Notes under the pieces: model-generated
What the model was told of the DNA's origin: nothing
The model's input: only the letters and a program-made list of their open reading frames with translations
The model's database searches: none
Position numbers and translations under genes: made by a program
Source: an uncultured Prevotella sp.
GTDB taxonomy: Bacteria > Bacteroidota > Bacteroidia > Bacteroidales > Bacteroidaceae
Assembly (NCBI GenBank): GCA_900551055.1
Contig: URUK01000006.1
Location: 58,845 to 122,844, forward strand
Direction: 5' to 3'
DNA length: 64,000 bases
In this document: positions 8,618 through 17,345 of the stretch, one piece after another
How the letters are laid out: every line of letters begins with the position of its first letter
Numbering within the stretch: position 1 is the stretch's first letter

Positions 8618-9784
8618 TTATTTAATAGAGAACTTGTATGCCACATGACTGTAGTACTTTTCGCCCGGTTTCAGGTATGGCGACGGCCAGTCTTTCTTGT
8701 TGGGGGAGTCGGGATATTTCTGGCTTTCCAGGCATACCGAAACATGCTTGGGGTATTTGATGCCGTGCTTACATGTCACGCCTGTGCCTTGGAAGTTGGC
8801 TGTATACACCTGCACTCCCGGCTCGTTTGTAAACATTTCCAGCAGTATGCCGGTTTTAGGAGAATACAGAGATGCAGCTACTGTCTTGTCATCACCCTTA
8901 CCGTTCTTGTACGTGTTCAGGCACCAGTTATGGTCATAGCCCGAAGCATATCTTATCTGGTCGAACGTTGTGTCGTTAATCGTCTCGCTTATTGCGTGCG
9001 GCTTGCGGAAGTCCATCGGCGTGCCTTCAACCTTGCTTATTTCCCCCGTTGTCATGTATGTCGAGTCGGCAGGAGTATAGTTGTCGGCATTGATATACAG
9101 CACCATGTCCATAGCCTCTTTCGACGGATCGCCGTTCAGGTTGAAGTAGCTATGGTTTGTCATGTTCACCACTGTTTCCTTGTCAGTAGTGGCCTCAAAG
9201 GTAATGTCGAGCGTATTGTCGGCCGTCAGCCGGTATGTTGTAACCGCTTTCACCGTACCGGGGAAGCCGTTGTCGCCATCGGGTGAAGTTATTGCAAGTT
9301 TCAGCACAGAGTCGTTAGCTTCGGTCACATCATACACTTGGTATATCCAACCTGTAGGCCCTCCGTGCAGACAGTGCCCGAAATTGTTTGTCGGCAGTTG
9401 GTATTCTTTGCCGTCCACAGTCAGCTTTCCGTGCTTTATGCGGTTGGCGTAGCGGCCTACCGACGAGCCGAAGTCGCTTGGACTGTTCACCGTGTCGGCA
9501 TACTGCGCTATGTTGTCATAACCAAGCACAACATCGGTGGGCTTACCGTCCTTGTCGGGAACAACGAGTGAAACTACTCGTCCGCCGAAGTTTGTTATGC
9601 ACGCCTCCATGCCGTTGGCGTTTTTCAGGGTGTAAAGCTTTACAGCCTTCTGGTTGATTGTTGTGTCGAAAGCGGCCGGGTCAAGTCCGGATACGGTAAG
9701 ACTGCCGCCTGTTTCCGTTGTGCACGAGGATATTGCTGCCAGCGCCATGCCCATGCTTGCGATGAATGCTACTGTGCCTTTCAT
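8618..9784 (-). CDS. galM: Aldose 1-epimerase, lipoprotein form
   Basis: A mutarotase of 388 residues that equilibrates alpha and beta anomers of aldoses. The N-terminus is a lipoprotein signal peptide with lipobox ISSC at about residue 21, so the enzyme should be anchored in the periplasm. That differs from the second, cytoplasmic GalM at 13639-14727. Family motifs are the GRYANRI segment, LHGGPTGW, the catalytic-histidine stretch NHSYFNLNG, and the C-terminal catalytic-glutamate region ESQKYPDSPNKKDWPS. It is the first gene of the arabinose operon, so it probably supplies the anomer preferred by the symporter or AraA. No consensus promoter stands out upstream. Confidence 0.93.
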   Translation of the reverse strand: MKGTVAFIASMGMALAAISSCTTETGGSLTVSGLDPAAFDTTINQKAVKLYTLKNANGMEACITNFGGRVVSLVVPDKDGKPTDVVLGYDNIAQYADTVNSPSDFGSSVGRYANRIKHGKLTVDGKEYQLPTNNFGHCLHGGPTGWIYQVYDVTEANDSVLKLAITSPDGDNGFPGTVKAVTTYRLTADNTLDITFEATTDKETVVNMTNHSYFNLNGDPSKEAMDMVLYINADNYTPADSTYMTTGEISKVEGTPMDFRKPHAISETINDTTFDQIRYASGYDHNWCLNTYKNGKGDDKTVAASLYSPKTGILLEMFTNEPGVQVYTANFQGTGVTCKHGIKYPKHVSVCLESQKYPDSPNKKDWPSPYLKPGEKYYSHVAYKFSIK

Positions 9785-10073
9785 TTCGCTTAGGTGTTAA
9801 GTATTAATTTAATAGCAATTAGATTATGGGTGTAAAAGTACAATTTATTCCGTTATGTTGTACCTTTGCCCCTCACGTTTTATACTATTAAAATGTTTTT
9901 TCACAAGTTTTATGCCTTATCACGGTTGTACGCTCGCATGTCATAAGGTAAGATTAATAAGACGAAAGCAAGCAAAGTGTCAAAATGAAAATGTACGGAA
10001 AAGCCTGTGAAACAGGTTTCCCGTTGCCGTATAAAACATCATCCATGCAGCCTTTCGCGGCATATTAGAAGCT

Positions 10074-10198
10074 CAAAGATGGCACTTATCAATGTAAAAG
10101 GTGCCCTTTTACGTTCTAAAAAGCCATCTTTTTGACACAAGATGACGGCCTTTTCGGTTTCAAAAGACGGTTTTTATAACAAAAAAAGCCGCTTTTAC
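10074..10198. repeat. 22-bp-phased repeat array 2 (six units)
   Basis: The longest array, in the 763-bp divergent gap 9785-10547. Units start at 10074, 10096 (AAAAGGTGCCCTTTT), 10118 (AAAAAGCCATCTTTT), 10140 (AGATGACGGCCTTTT), 10162 (AAAAGACGGTTTTTA) and 10184. All are 22 bp apart. The orientation of the core (GGCC-type or GGCC reverse complement) changes along the array. It is followed by sequence similar to that after array 3 (see 10208-10355). A TACCTTTG -7-like box near 9865-9872 on the plus strand lacks a partner. Nothing else is evident in the gap. Confidence 0.88.
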
Positions 10199-10207
10199 CT
10201 TTGTTCA

Positions 10208-10355
10208 AGGTTGTTGTTATTGCACACAACAGCCATGTATCGACGCAAACAACACAATGTCAACGCCTTACGTTTGCACGCTTTTCCTCGCGTTTTTTCC
10301 GATAAAGCATTTTCAAAAACAAAACAACGGCACTGCAGAGCGTCAACAGAAATCA
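10208..10355. repeat. Diverged sequence pair, copy A (partner at 20140-20235)
   Basis: Two blocks recur in the same order after array 3. Block 1 here is GGTTGTTGTTATTGCACAC (ends 10227); its partner is GGTCGTTGTAATTGCACAC. Block 2 is AACAACGGCACTGCAGAGCG followed by TCAACAGAAATCAA, against AACAACGGCTCTGTGGAGCG followed by TCATGCGAAATCAA. The spacing between blocks differs (about 115 versus 71 bp). Confidence 0.55.
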
Positions 10356-10408
10356 ATGTGCAAGTAAAACACAGATTTTTGTTTCATGGCATTACTCTGC
10401 GTAATATT

Positions 10409-10624
10409 ATGTCTTATGAAGAATGGAATGTTTCCTCTAAGCAGGAAAGAAACCAGGCAATAAAGGTTAAATTGCTTAAACCTAATTGGAGCGGAATAGT
10501 CAAAATGATTAGATACTTCTTTATTGCTATCTTTGGGGGCGTAAATTATGAAAAGAATATATATATTTCCTATTTTGTTACTATTGGCTGTTATACAAGT
10601 AAAAGCAACAGAATTGTCATGTGA
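10409..10624 (+). CDS. Possible small protein overlapping the next gene
   Basis: An ORF of 71 codons starting at the ATG at 10409. Its first half reads like a normal soluble-then-hydrophobic small protein (MSYEEWNVSSKQERNQAIK, later IRYFFIAIFGG). Its last 77 bp overlap the N-terminus of the 10548 gene in another frame. I do not recognise the sequence, and no Shine-Dalgarno or promoter decides the case. It may be a remnant of an earlier gene or chance. Confidence 0.25.
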   Translation: MSYEEWNVSSKQERNQAIKVKLLKPNWSGIVKMIRYFFIAIFGGVNYEKNIYISYFVTIGCYTSKSNRIVM

Positions 10625-11708
10625 TTCTACAAAATTACCTGAAAAATATTCAATCATAGGTAAAGTATATGGCGAATGCGTCCGTCAAGTTCCACCTTAT
10701 GATGTCATGACAATACCTTTGGTAGGCTCAAACCTTTCTATTTCGGAATTACCTAAACAAGGTTGGCTTACTGATTCTACTGGATGTTTCCGAATAGACA
10801 ATCTGGAAAAGAGAGCCTATCATCTAAAAGCTGCATATGTTGGTTTTGGTTCATGTGATACGCTTATTGTCTTGGCGGGGCATGCAGACACATTGTGTTT
10901 AGTCTTGCCTTTGTGGTATGAATATATTTCCAAATACGAATGTTCTCCCGAACTATCACAGGCTAATATCCGGCAGGGACATTCTTATATAAAGCTTATT
11001 ATTCCGGAAGGTAAGGAGCGAGAAATCAGAGAACATCCGTTTTGGAAAAAATACGGTGTCAATTATAATGATTATTATCCCTTAAAAAATGACGGACACC
11101 TTGGTTGCTATTTGGGAGTGCCAAACTTTATGCTGGCAGCCTACAATCAAGAAGTTTTTGATTATTTGGATGGCAAATATGGTAAAGTTTGGCGTTTTGA
11201 TGTGCCCAGTGGTATATTTGGTTTGGACAAGTCATTGGAAAGTAGCCTGATAGCCCATACGTTTGAAAAGCATCTTGAAATCGGCGTCCCGGTATGCTAT
11301 TTGAATGAACGTGGTGATACCATCGTGCCATACGGCAAATACAAGTTTTGCCAAACAGACACCATACGGAATATCGGCTTTGTTTATGAGAACAAGCCGG
11401 ACGCACGAATTATTTGTATAGACAATCAAGGCAAAGAATTATTTTATGTGTTCAAATACGACAACGGCCCCGATTATATCCGCGAAGGGCTTTTCCGTAT
11501 CATGGATGAGAATGGATTGATAGGCTTTGCCGATTTATTGGGAAATGTAGTTGTTAAGCCTCAATATAAATTCGCATTTCCGTTTGAAGGAAGCAAAGCA
11601 AAAATCACTTTTACAGGAGGACAAAAAACAATGCCAGACGGAGAACATCACGAATGGGTTAGCAATAAATGGCAATATATAAACAAGAAAGGAGAGCTTA
11701 TACAATGA
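10548..11708 (+). CDS. Exported WG-repeat protein of unknown function
   Basis: A 386-residue protein with a clear signal peptide (MKRIYIFPILLLLAVIQVKA). Residues about 30-105 resemble a carboxypeptidase-regulatory-like beta-sandwich domain (KVYGECVRQVPP to LEKRAYHLKAAYVGFG), common in Bacteroidetes surface proteins. The C-terminal part has WG-type repeats (LIGFADLLGNVVVKPQYKFA and a partial WQYINKKGELIQ ending). The middle, about 130-290, is not recognised. Base composition is more AT-rich than the flanking metabolic genes, and with the next gene it forms a small accessory pair, which suggests later acquisition. No function can be assigned. Confidence 0.75.
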   Translation: MKRIYIFPILLLLAVIQVKATELSCDSTKLPEKYSIIGKVYGECVRQVPPYDVMTIPLVGSNLSISELPKQGWLTDSTGCFRIDNLEKRAYHLKAAYVGFGSCDTLIVLAGHADTLCLVLPLWYEYISKYECSPELSQANIRQGHSYIKLIIPEGKEREIREHPFWKKYGVNYNDYYPLKNDGHLGCYLGVPNFMLAAYNQEVFDYLDGKYGKVWRFDVPSGIFGLDKSLESSLIAHTFEKHLEIGVPVCYLNERGDTIVPYGKYKFCQTDTIRNIGFVYENKPDARIICIDNQGKELFYVFKYDNGPDYIREGLFRIMDENGLIGFADLLGNVVVKPQYKFAFPFEGSKAKITFTGGQKTMPDGEHHEWVSNKWQYINKKGELIQ

Positions 11709-11740
11709 AAACAATATATTAAAAGAATTTAGAAACAGAA

Positions 11741-12328
11741 ATGTCAAAATATATTAGTCCTATAATATTCCTCGATATCGACGGAGTGTTGCATTCATTC
11801 AATTACGAAGAATATCTCACAAACCATAATTTTGATTGTTTTGACAAAGATGGAGCAGTCTTTGACCCAAATTGTATTGTAGCCTTTGAATATTTGATAA
11901 ATGCGACTAAAGCAAAAATTGTTATTTCGTCATCATGGAAAGACAGCAGATTTTGTGAAAATGCATTGCCGTTAATGAGGGGAATATGGGAACGTAGAAA
12001 GCTGCCTGGTGACATAATTGACATCACGCCAACGCTTACACCTGATGACCTGTTTGCCCTTTATGGTATTCGTTCTACTTGGCAATGGAAAGGATATGAG
12101 ATTGACCAATGGCTGAAACACAATCGGCAATACCGCTCGTATATAATTATTGACGACCAAGATGTGGTTCTTGACAACCAAAGAGACTTCTTTATAAAGA
12201 CAAACGGAAAGAAAGGATTACAAAAGAAAGATGTTGATAAGGCAATGAAAATACTTGGCCAATGCGGTGATAATGAAAGAAAAGCTAACATTATGACATG
12301 GATTGGGAATCTGTTGCATAAGAAATAA
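11741..12328 (+). CDS. HAD-superfamily protein, HAD-SAK type
   Basis: A 195-residue protein with HAD motif I as FLDIDGVL (residues about 8-15, nucleophile Asp), motif II as VISSSWK (about 66-72), and an acidic motif IV region IIDDQDVVLDN (about 134-144). The layout, with small WL and GL elements near the end, matches the HAD domain found in Swiss-army-knife RNA-repair proteins and in many stand-alone bacterial proteins. A phosphatase or phosphotransferase activity is likely; the substrate is unknown. It begins 32 bp after the WG-repeat gene and is probably co-transcribed. Composition is also AT-rich. Confidence 0.75.
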   Translation: MSKYISPIIFLDIDGVLHSFNYEEYLTNHNFDCFDKDGAVFDPNCIVAFEYLINATKAKIVISSSWKDSRFCENALPLMRGIWERRKLPGDIIDITPTLTPDDLFALYGIRSTWQWKGYEIDQWLKHNRQYRSYIIIDDQDVVLDNQRDFFIKTNGKKGLQKKDVDKAMKILGQCGDNERKANIMTWIGNLLHKK

Positions 12329-12390
12329 TGCTTTTTTCCCGATCGGGTAGTGGACTTGCCAATAGCAATTTGACGAAATGGAATATGCAA

Positions 12391-12427
12391 AAATCCGGCC
12401 ACTTCACAGCATGAAGTGACCGGATTT
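12391..12427 (-). terminator. Rho-independent terminator for galK
   Basis: Arms AAATCCGG-C-CACTTCA and TGAAGTG-A-CCGGATTT form a 15-bp stem with one mismatch and a 5-nt loop. On the minus strand it is followed by a T run, so it mainly ends the galM-galK transcript. It may also stop transcription arriving from the plus-strand HAD gene. Confidence 0.8.
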
Positions 12428-12450
12428 AATATTAAATGATAGACTGTAAT

Positions 12451-13611
12451 TTAGCAAATCTTGCGTGCGCCGTCGCTTATCACTACGTCATAAACTTTCG
12501 GCTGACGACCGAATTTCTCTTTATATTCAGCCGTTGCGTCAGCAATGAACTTGTCGTAAAGCTCATCCTTGACAAGGTTGATTGTACATCCGCCGAAGCC
12601 GCCACCCATGATGCGGCTGCCGGTGACACCGTGCTTGCGAGCCAAGTCTACCAAGAAGTCAAGTTCTTCACAAGATACTTCGTAGTCTTTGCTCAAGCCG
12701 GCATGTGTTTCGTACATCTTTTTGCCAACGGTTTCGTAGTCGCCTGCATTGAGAGCATCGCACACTGCGAGTACGCGGTCTTTCTCGCCAAGTACGAATA
12801 TCGCACGTTTCATGTCTTCGGCGCTTACGTCAGCCTTAACAGCCTCAAGTTCATCCCAGTCTGCATCGCGCAGGGTGTCAAAATGTTTGTCGGGGAACTT
12901 GGCGTTAAGCGCTGCAACAACGTTCTCACAGCTCTTGCGTCTGTCGTTGTATGCAGATGAAGCCAATTCGTGTTTTACTACGGAATCAAGAAGAACAAGC
13001 TTGTAACCCTTCGGTTCGAATGGGAAATATTCGAATTCACGGCTACGGCAATCAAGACGCATCAGCTTACCTGCTTGTCCGAAGACACTTGCAAACTGAT
13101 CCATAATGCCGCAGTTTACTCCACAATAATTGTGTTCAGTTGCCTGTCCAGCCAGCACCATGTCCCACTTTGAAACCTTGTTGTCACCAAACAAGTCATT
13201 CAGTGCGTAAGCGAAGCAGCTTTCCATTGCAGCAGATGAAGACATGCCTGCGCCGAGTGGAACATCGCCGGCAAATGCAATGTTGAAGCCTTTTACGTCA
13301 ACACCGAGCTTTTTCATTTCCTGTATTATTCCGTAGATATAACGCGCCCAGCTTGCACGTGGACCGTTCGGGTCGTCAACTTTGAACTCTACCCGGTCTT
13401 TCAGGTCAATAGCATAAGCCATGACAGTGTTTGTACCGTTAGGGCGTATCTCGCACATTATGCCTTTGTCGATGGCGCCGGGAAATACGTAACCACCATT
13501 ATAATCTGTGTGTTCGCCGATGAGGTTGATACGACCCGGCGCAGCATATATATTGCCTGTCTTGCCGTCAAAGTGCTTAATGAAACGGCTTCTTACGAAT
13601 TCTATGTCCAT
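12451..13611 (-). CDS. galK: Galactokinase
   Basis: GalK phosphorylates alpha-D-galactose at C1 with ATP, the first committed step of the Leloir pathway, in the cytoplasm. All GHMP-kinase signatures are visible in 386 residues: the galactokinase signature GRINLIGEHTDYNGG (about 26-40), the ATP-binding PLGAGMSSSAAMES (about 118-131), and the C-terminal MGGGFGGCTINLV. It lies 27 bp after galM on the same strand and ends at a strong terminator. No galT or galE is present in the window, so the rest of the pathway is elsewhere. Confidence 0.97.
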   Translation of the reverse strand: MDIEFVRSRFIKHFDGKTGNIYAAPGRINLIGEHTDYNGGYVFPGAIDKGIMCEIRPNGTNTVMAYAIDLKDRVEFKVDDPNGPRASWARYIYGIIQEMKKLGVDVKGFNIAFAGDVPLGAGMSSSAAMESCFAYALNDLFGDNKVSKWDMVLAGQATEHNYCGVNCGIMDQFASVFGQAGKLMRLDCRSREFEYFPFEPKGYKLVLLDSVVKHELASSAYNDRRKSCENVVAALNAKFPDKHFDTLRDADWDELEAVKADVSAEDMKRAIFVLGEKDRVLAVCDALNAGDYETVGKKMYETHAGLSKDYEVSCEELDFLVDLARKHGVTGSRIMGGGFGGCTINLVKDELYDKFIADATAEYKEKFGRQPKVYDVVISDGARKIC

Positions 13612-13638
13612 GATTGTTGTTGATTTAATTGATTAGTA

Positions 13639-14727
13639 TTATTTTTCTACTTTAAATTTGTATATTGTCTTCTGCTTGTACTGGTCGCCCGGTTTGAGGA
13701 TTACCGAGGGGAAGTATGGACGGTTAGGAGAGTCGGGGAAGTGTTGTGCCTCGAAGCATACAGCGCTGCGACGTGGGAATGTAGCACCGTGTTGCCCTTT
13801 GTAACCGTCAGCCCAGTTATCCGTATAGAACTGCATGCCGGGTTCTGTTGTGTAAACTTCCATGACACGTCCGCTAACAGGTTCTGTTACACGTGCGGCG
13901 AAACTCAATTCTCCTTCCTCTTTTTTGTTGAGTACGAAACAGTGGTCATATCCAGCACCATTACGTATCTGCTCGTTGTCGGCGTTTATGTCTTGTCCTA
14001 CAGCTTTGGGAGTACGGAAATCGAACGGTGTGTCTTTGACAAATCTTATTTCTCCGGTAGGTATGGAAGTTTCGTCTATTGGAAGATAAAAGTCTGCGTT
14101 GATTTCGCAAATGATGTTGTCAACAGTAGGAGTGGGGTTGGCTATGCCTGCAAGGCTGAAATATCCATGACTTGTAAGGTTTATTACGGTTTTCTTGTTT
14201 GTTGTTGCCATATAGTCGATAATCAATTCATTATCGTCATTGAAAATGTAAGCAACCGTCACCTTGACTTCTCCTGTATAGCCTTCTTCACCATAAGATG
14301 AAACGTAACTGAGGATTAATGTTTCATCGTTCATGCGCAACGCATCCCAAACTTTAGCATTAAAGCCAGCTTTACCTCCATGTAGGGAGTTCGGGCCATT
14401 GTTTATGGCGAGTTGGTATTCCTTTCCGTTAAGCTGGAACTTACCCTTACATATCCTGTTCCCGTAGCGGCCAATGAGTGTCGAGAGATACGGTTCAGGA
14501 CTGTTGATTACGTCTTGAATATTATCATGTCCCTGTATTACGTTGGCATAATTACCGTTTTTGTCAGGAACCATTATGGCGACAATAGCCCCTCCATAAT
14601 TTGTTATGGCAACTTCATTACCCCATTTGTTCTTAAGGATATATAAATCTGTATTTTTACCGTTTATTGTGGTTTGAAAGTCTTCACGTTTCAAACCACA
14701 CAGACAATGTGTTTCATTTGTGTTCAT
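13639..14727 (-). CDS. galM: Aldose 1-epimerase, cytoplasmic
   Basis: Mutarotase of 362 residues that converts beta-D-galactose to the alpha anomer used by GalK. I use the ATG at 14727 (MNTNETHCLCGL); the open frame extends to 14760 through a TTG but adds only 11 unconserved residues. Motifs are GRYGNRICKGKF, SLHGGKAGF, the catalytic histidine in TSHGYFSLAG and the glutamate in EAQHFPDSPNRPYFPS. Unlike the 8618-9784 copy it has no signal peptide. It precedes galK by 27 bp, so the two form a small galactose operon. A near-consensus -7 box lies just upstream of the start. Confidence 0.94.
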   Translation of the reverse strand: MNTNETHCLCGLKREDFQTTINGKNTDLYILKNKWGNEVAITNYGGAIVAIMVPDKNGNYANVIQGHDNIQDVINSPEPYLSTLIGRYGNRICKGKFQLNGKEYQLAINNGPNSLHGGKAGFNAKVWDALRMNDETLILSYVSSYGEEGYTGEVKVTVAYIFNDDNELIIDYMATTNKKTVINLTSHGYFSLAGIANPTPTVDNIICEINADFYLPIDETSIPTGEIRFVKDTPFDFRTPKAVGQDINADNEQIRNGAGYDHCFVLNKKEEGELSFAARVTEPVSGRVMEVYTTEPGMQFYTDNWADGYKGQHGATFPRRSAVCFEAQHFPDSPNRPYFPSVILKPGDQYKQKTIYKFKVEK

Positions 14728-14829
14728 AATATTACTTTTTAGTGGAAAACTTATCTGCAAAGTAACTTAAAATAGTTGAGAAACACGAACGAAACACATG
14801 AAAATATTTCAGTTTATTGTTAAAAACGA

Positions 14830-16116
14830 TTAAATGCAACAATTCAGAAAGTCTGCAACAATATAGCTGCTCCCTCCTATAAATATAAAATCGTCATCAC
14901 CTGCCTCTTCAACGGCTTTTAAATACGCGCTCTTTACATTTTTATAACAGGTGGCATTCAAGTGCAGACTTTCACCCAAACGCATTATTTCGTGTTCATC
15001 AATGGCCCGTTTGTTGTTTGCTTTGGTGAAATAATATACCGCATCTTTTGGCAGAAGTCCCATTACTGTATTAAGGTCTTTGTCGTCAACCATGCCGAAA
15101 ACAATCCTCATCTGTTTGCAATGCTGCATTCTTAGTTGCCGACTTAAATATTCCCATCCCCCTACATTGTGTCCCGTATCGCATATCACAGTGGGGTGGT
15201 CTTTCACTTTCTGCCATCTGCCAAGCAGCCCGGTAAGTCCGCAAACATTGGCAAATCCATTGGCGACAGCTTCATTACTTATGTCGATACCTGCTTTTTG
15301 AAGTTGTTTTATCGCACAAAGTATTGTCCGTGTGTTGTTCTTTTGATATATTCCGCCCAACTCGCCATATATTCGACTGAAACTTTTAGTGTCATAGTAT
15401 ATTCCGCCTTGGGCTGACATTTTTGTGTCGATAATGTCGTCATCTTCTTCAGCAAAAACAATCTTCGAACCGTTTTCCTTGGCCTTTGTAATGAATACGG
15501 AACGAGTCTCGTCAACGCTTTCACCGATAACAACCGGCACACCTCTTTTTATTATACCGGCCTTTTCGTATGCAATCTTTTCTAACGTGTCGCCCAAAAA
15601 TTGTGTATGGTCAAAACTGATATTGGTTATTATTGACAGCGACGGAGTGATTATGTTGGTACAATCAAGCCGTCCGCCCAATCCAACTTCGATTATGGCT
15701 ATGTCAACTTTACAGTCTGAAAAATACTTGAAAGCCAAAGCTGTAGTCAACTCAAAGAAACTTGGGCTTAAAGGTTCGAAGAAACTGCGTTCCTTTTCCA
15801 CAAAGTCAACCACGTATTCTTCGCTTATACATTCTCCATTAATCCGTATGCGCTCGCGGAAGTCCTTTAGATGCGGCGACGTATAAAGCCCGACTTTATA
15901 TCCCTGCGCCTGCAATATTGCGGCTATGGTGTGTGAACAAGAGCCTTTGCCATTGGTTCCGGCTATGTGGATTGTCTTGTATGACAGGTGTGGATGCCCG
16001 AAGTACTCATCCAACTTGACTGTATTGTATAACCCCTCTTTATAAGCAACAGCGCCCACTTTTTGGAACATAGGGACGCTGTTGTACAAATACTCTATCG
16101 TTTCGCTGTATGTCAT
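14830..16116 (-). CDS. folC: Folylpolyglutamate synthase / dihydrofolate synthase
   Basis: FolC adds glutamate to dihydropteroate and/or extends the glutamate tail of folates, using ATP. The 428-residue Mur-ligase-type protein shows HIAGTNGKGSCSH (P-loop, about 50-62), the SPHLKDFRERI substrate loop, the SFDHTQFLGDT segment (omega loop), and VCDTGHNVGGWEYL in the C-terminal domain. It starts 17 bp after dnaJ on the same strand, so it may be co-transcribed with grpE-dnaJ. The domain order and length are normal. Whether it has both synthase activities cannot be told from sequence alone. Confidence 0.94.
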   Translation of the reverse strand: MTYSETIEYLYNSVPMFQKVGAVAYKEGLYNTVKLDEYFGHPHLSYKTIHIAGTNGKGSCSHTIAAILQAQGYKVGLYTSPHLKDFRERIRINGECISEEYVVDFVEKERSFFEPLSPSFFELTTALAFKYFSDCKVDIAIIEVGLGGRLDCTNIITPSLSIITNISFDHTQFLGDTLEKIAYEKAGIIKRGVPVVIGESVDETRSVFITKAKENGSKIVFAEEDDDIIDTKMSAQGGIYYDTKSFSRIYGELGGIYQKNNTRTILCAIKQLQKAGIDISNEAVANGFANVCGLTGLLGRWQKVKDHPTVICDTGHNVGGWEYLSRQLRMQHCKQMRIVFGMVDDKDLNTVMGLLPKDAVYYFTKANNKRAIDEHEIMRLGESLHLNATCYKNVKSAYLKAVEEAGDDDFIFIGGSSYIVADFLNCCI

Positions 16117-16133
16117 CCTTGCAACTGTTTCCT

Positions 16134-17309
16134 TTAGTTGAAGTAATTTCTGAACTTTTGGAATATCGTTTGCTTTGTTGCGTTGTCTCCCTTGAAATTG
16201 GCACTGTCCCTCATTCCTTCAAGTACGGTACGTTCATTCGAACTTAGAGACTTCGGCACATATACACTAATGTTGACAACCATATCGCCAACACCTCTGC
16301 CATATCCTTGTACAGCAGGCAGTCCTTTACCTCTTAGCCTTAACGCCTTGCCGGGCTGGGTGCCAGGCTCTATCTTTATTCTGACACGTCCGCCGTCAAT
16401 TGTTGGTATTTCTACCGTACCTCCAAGGGCGGCCGTAGGGAAATCGAGCAGCAGGTTGTATATGATGTCGTTGTCATCGCGTACGAACGTGTCGTCCGGT
16501 TCTTCTTCGATATAAACCTGAATATTGCCGGGCACGCCGTTGTGTCTTCCTGCATTACCTTTGCCGGGAACGTTGACGATCATGCCTTCCGATACTCCGG
16601 CCGGAATGTTTATTTCCACAACCTCTTCACCTTTTACAACACCGCTACCTCCGCACACACGGCACTTGTTCTTGATAACGGTTCCTTCACCACCACAAGT
16701 GGGGCATACGTTTTGTGTCTGCATCATGCCAAACAGACTTTGCGTTGTATGTGTAACAACACCGCTGCCATGACATGTCGGACATGTTTCCTTCGTGCTA
16801 TTGCCTTCTGCTCCGCTTCCGTGGCAATGATTGCACGTAACGTCTTTCTTTACTTTGAACTTTTTTGTTACGCCTGTTGATATTTCCTGTAGCGAAAGCC
16901 TTACTTTCAGACGCAAATCAGAGCCGCGATGCTGTGCCGGACGACGTTGTCCGCCGCCGCTGAATCCGCTTCCGCCAAAACCTCCGAAACCTCCACGTCC
17001 GCCGAATATGTCTCCGAACATGGAGAATATGTCATCCATGCTAAAACCTCCGGCACTGCTAAAGCCGCCAAATCCGCCCTCGCCGCCAGGTCCGTTAAAT
17101 CCGAACTGGTCGTATTGTTTCCTCTTTTGAGGGTCGTGCAGTACGTCATACGCTTCAGCGGCTTCCTTAAATTTCTCTTCAGCCTCTTTGTTGCCCGGAT
17201 TTCTGTCAGGATGGTATTTGATGGCTATTTTCCTGTAAGCCTTCTTTATTTCGTCTTCAGAGGCGTCTTTGCCAACGCCAAGTACCTCGTAATAATCTCT
17301 TTTTGCCAT
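16134..17309 (-). CDS. dnaJ: Chaperone DnaJ (Hsp40)
   Basis: Type I Hsp40 co-chaperone that delivers substrates to DnaK and stimulates its ATPase. The 391 residues contain all domains: the J domain with HPD in KYHPDRNPGN (about 32-41), a long glycine/phenylalanine-rich stretch (about 75-125), and four zinc motifs CNHCHGSG, CPTCHGSG, CPTCGGEG and CRVCGGSG (about 160-225). The substrate-binding beta domains follow. It is 36 bp downstream of grpE and forms the grpE-dnaJ pair; dnaK is not in the window. Expression under heat stress is expected, but no specific heat-shock element was found. Confidence 0.97.
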   Translation of the reverse strand: MAKRDYYEVLGVGKDASEDEIKKAYRKIAIKYHPDRNPGNKEAEEKFKEAAEAYDVLHDPQKRKQYDQFGFNGPGGEGGFGGFSSAGGFSMDDIFSMFGDIFGGRGGFGGFGGSGFSGGGQRRPAQHRGSDLRLKVRLSLQEISTGVTKKFKVKKDVTCNHCHGSGAEGNSTKETCPTCHGSGVVTHTTQSLFGMMQTQNVCPTCGGEGTVIKNKCRVCGGSGVVKGEEVVEINIPAGVSEGMIVNVPGKGNAGRHNGVPGNIQVYIEEEPDDTFVRDDNDIIYNLLLDFPTAALGGTVEIPTIDGGRVRIKIEPGTQPGKALRLRGKGLPAVQGYGRGVGDMVVNISVYVPKSLSSNERTVLEGMRDSANFKGDNATKQTIFQKFRNYFN

Positions 17310-17345
17310 AATTCTTGCCTCTCGCTTTCTCTCCTTGTCGCCTTG

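Noticed and set aside
9865..9872. Plus-strand promoter in the galM upstream gap
   Set aside because: TACCTTTG is present but there is no TTTG at 19-21 bp upstream and no gene starts within 500 bp.
10074..10198. CRISPR array
   Set aside because: The 22-bp-phased units are short, degenerate and in both orientations, with 7-bp spacers, and no cas genes occur in the window.
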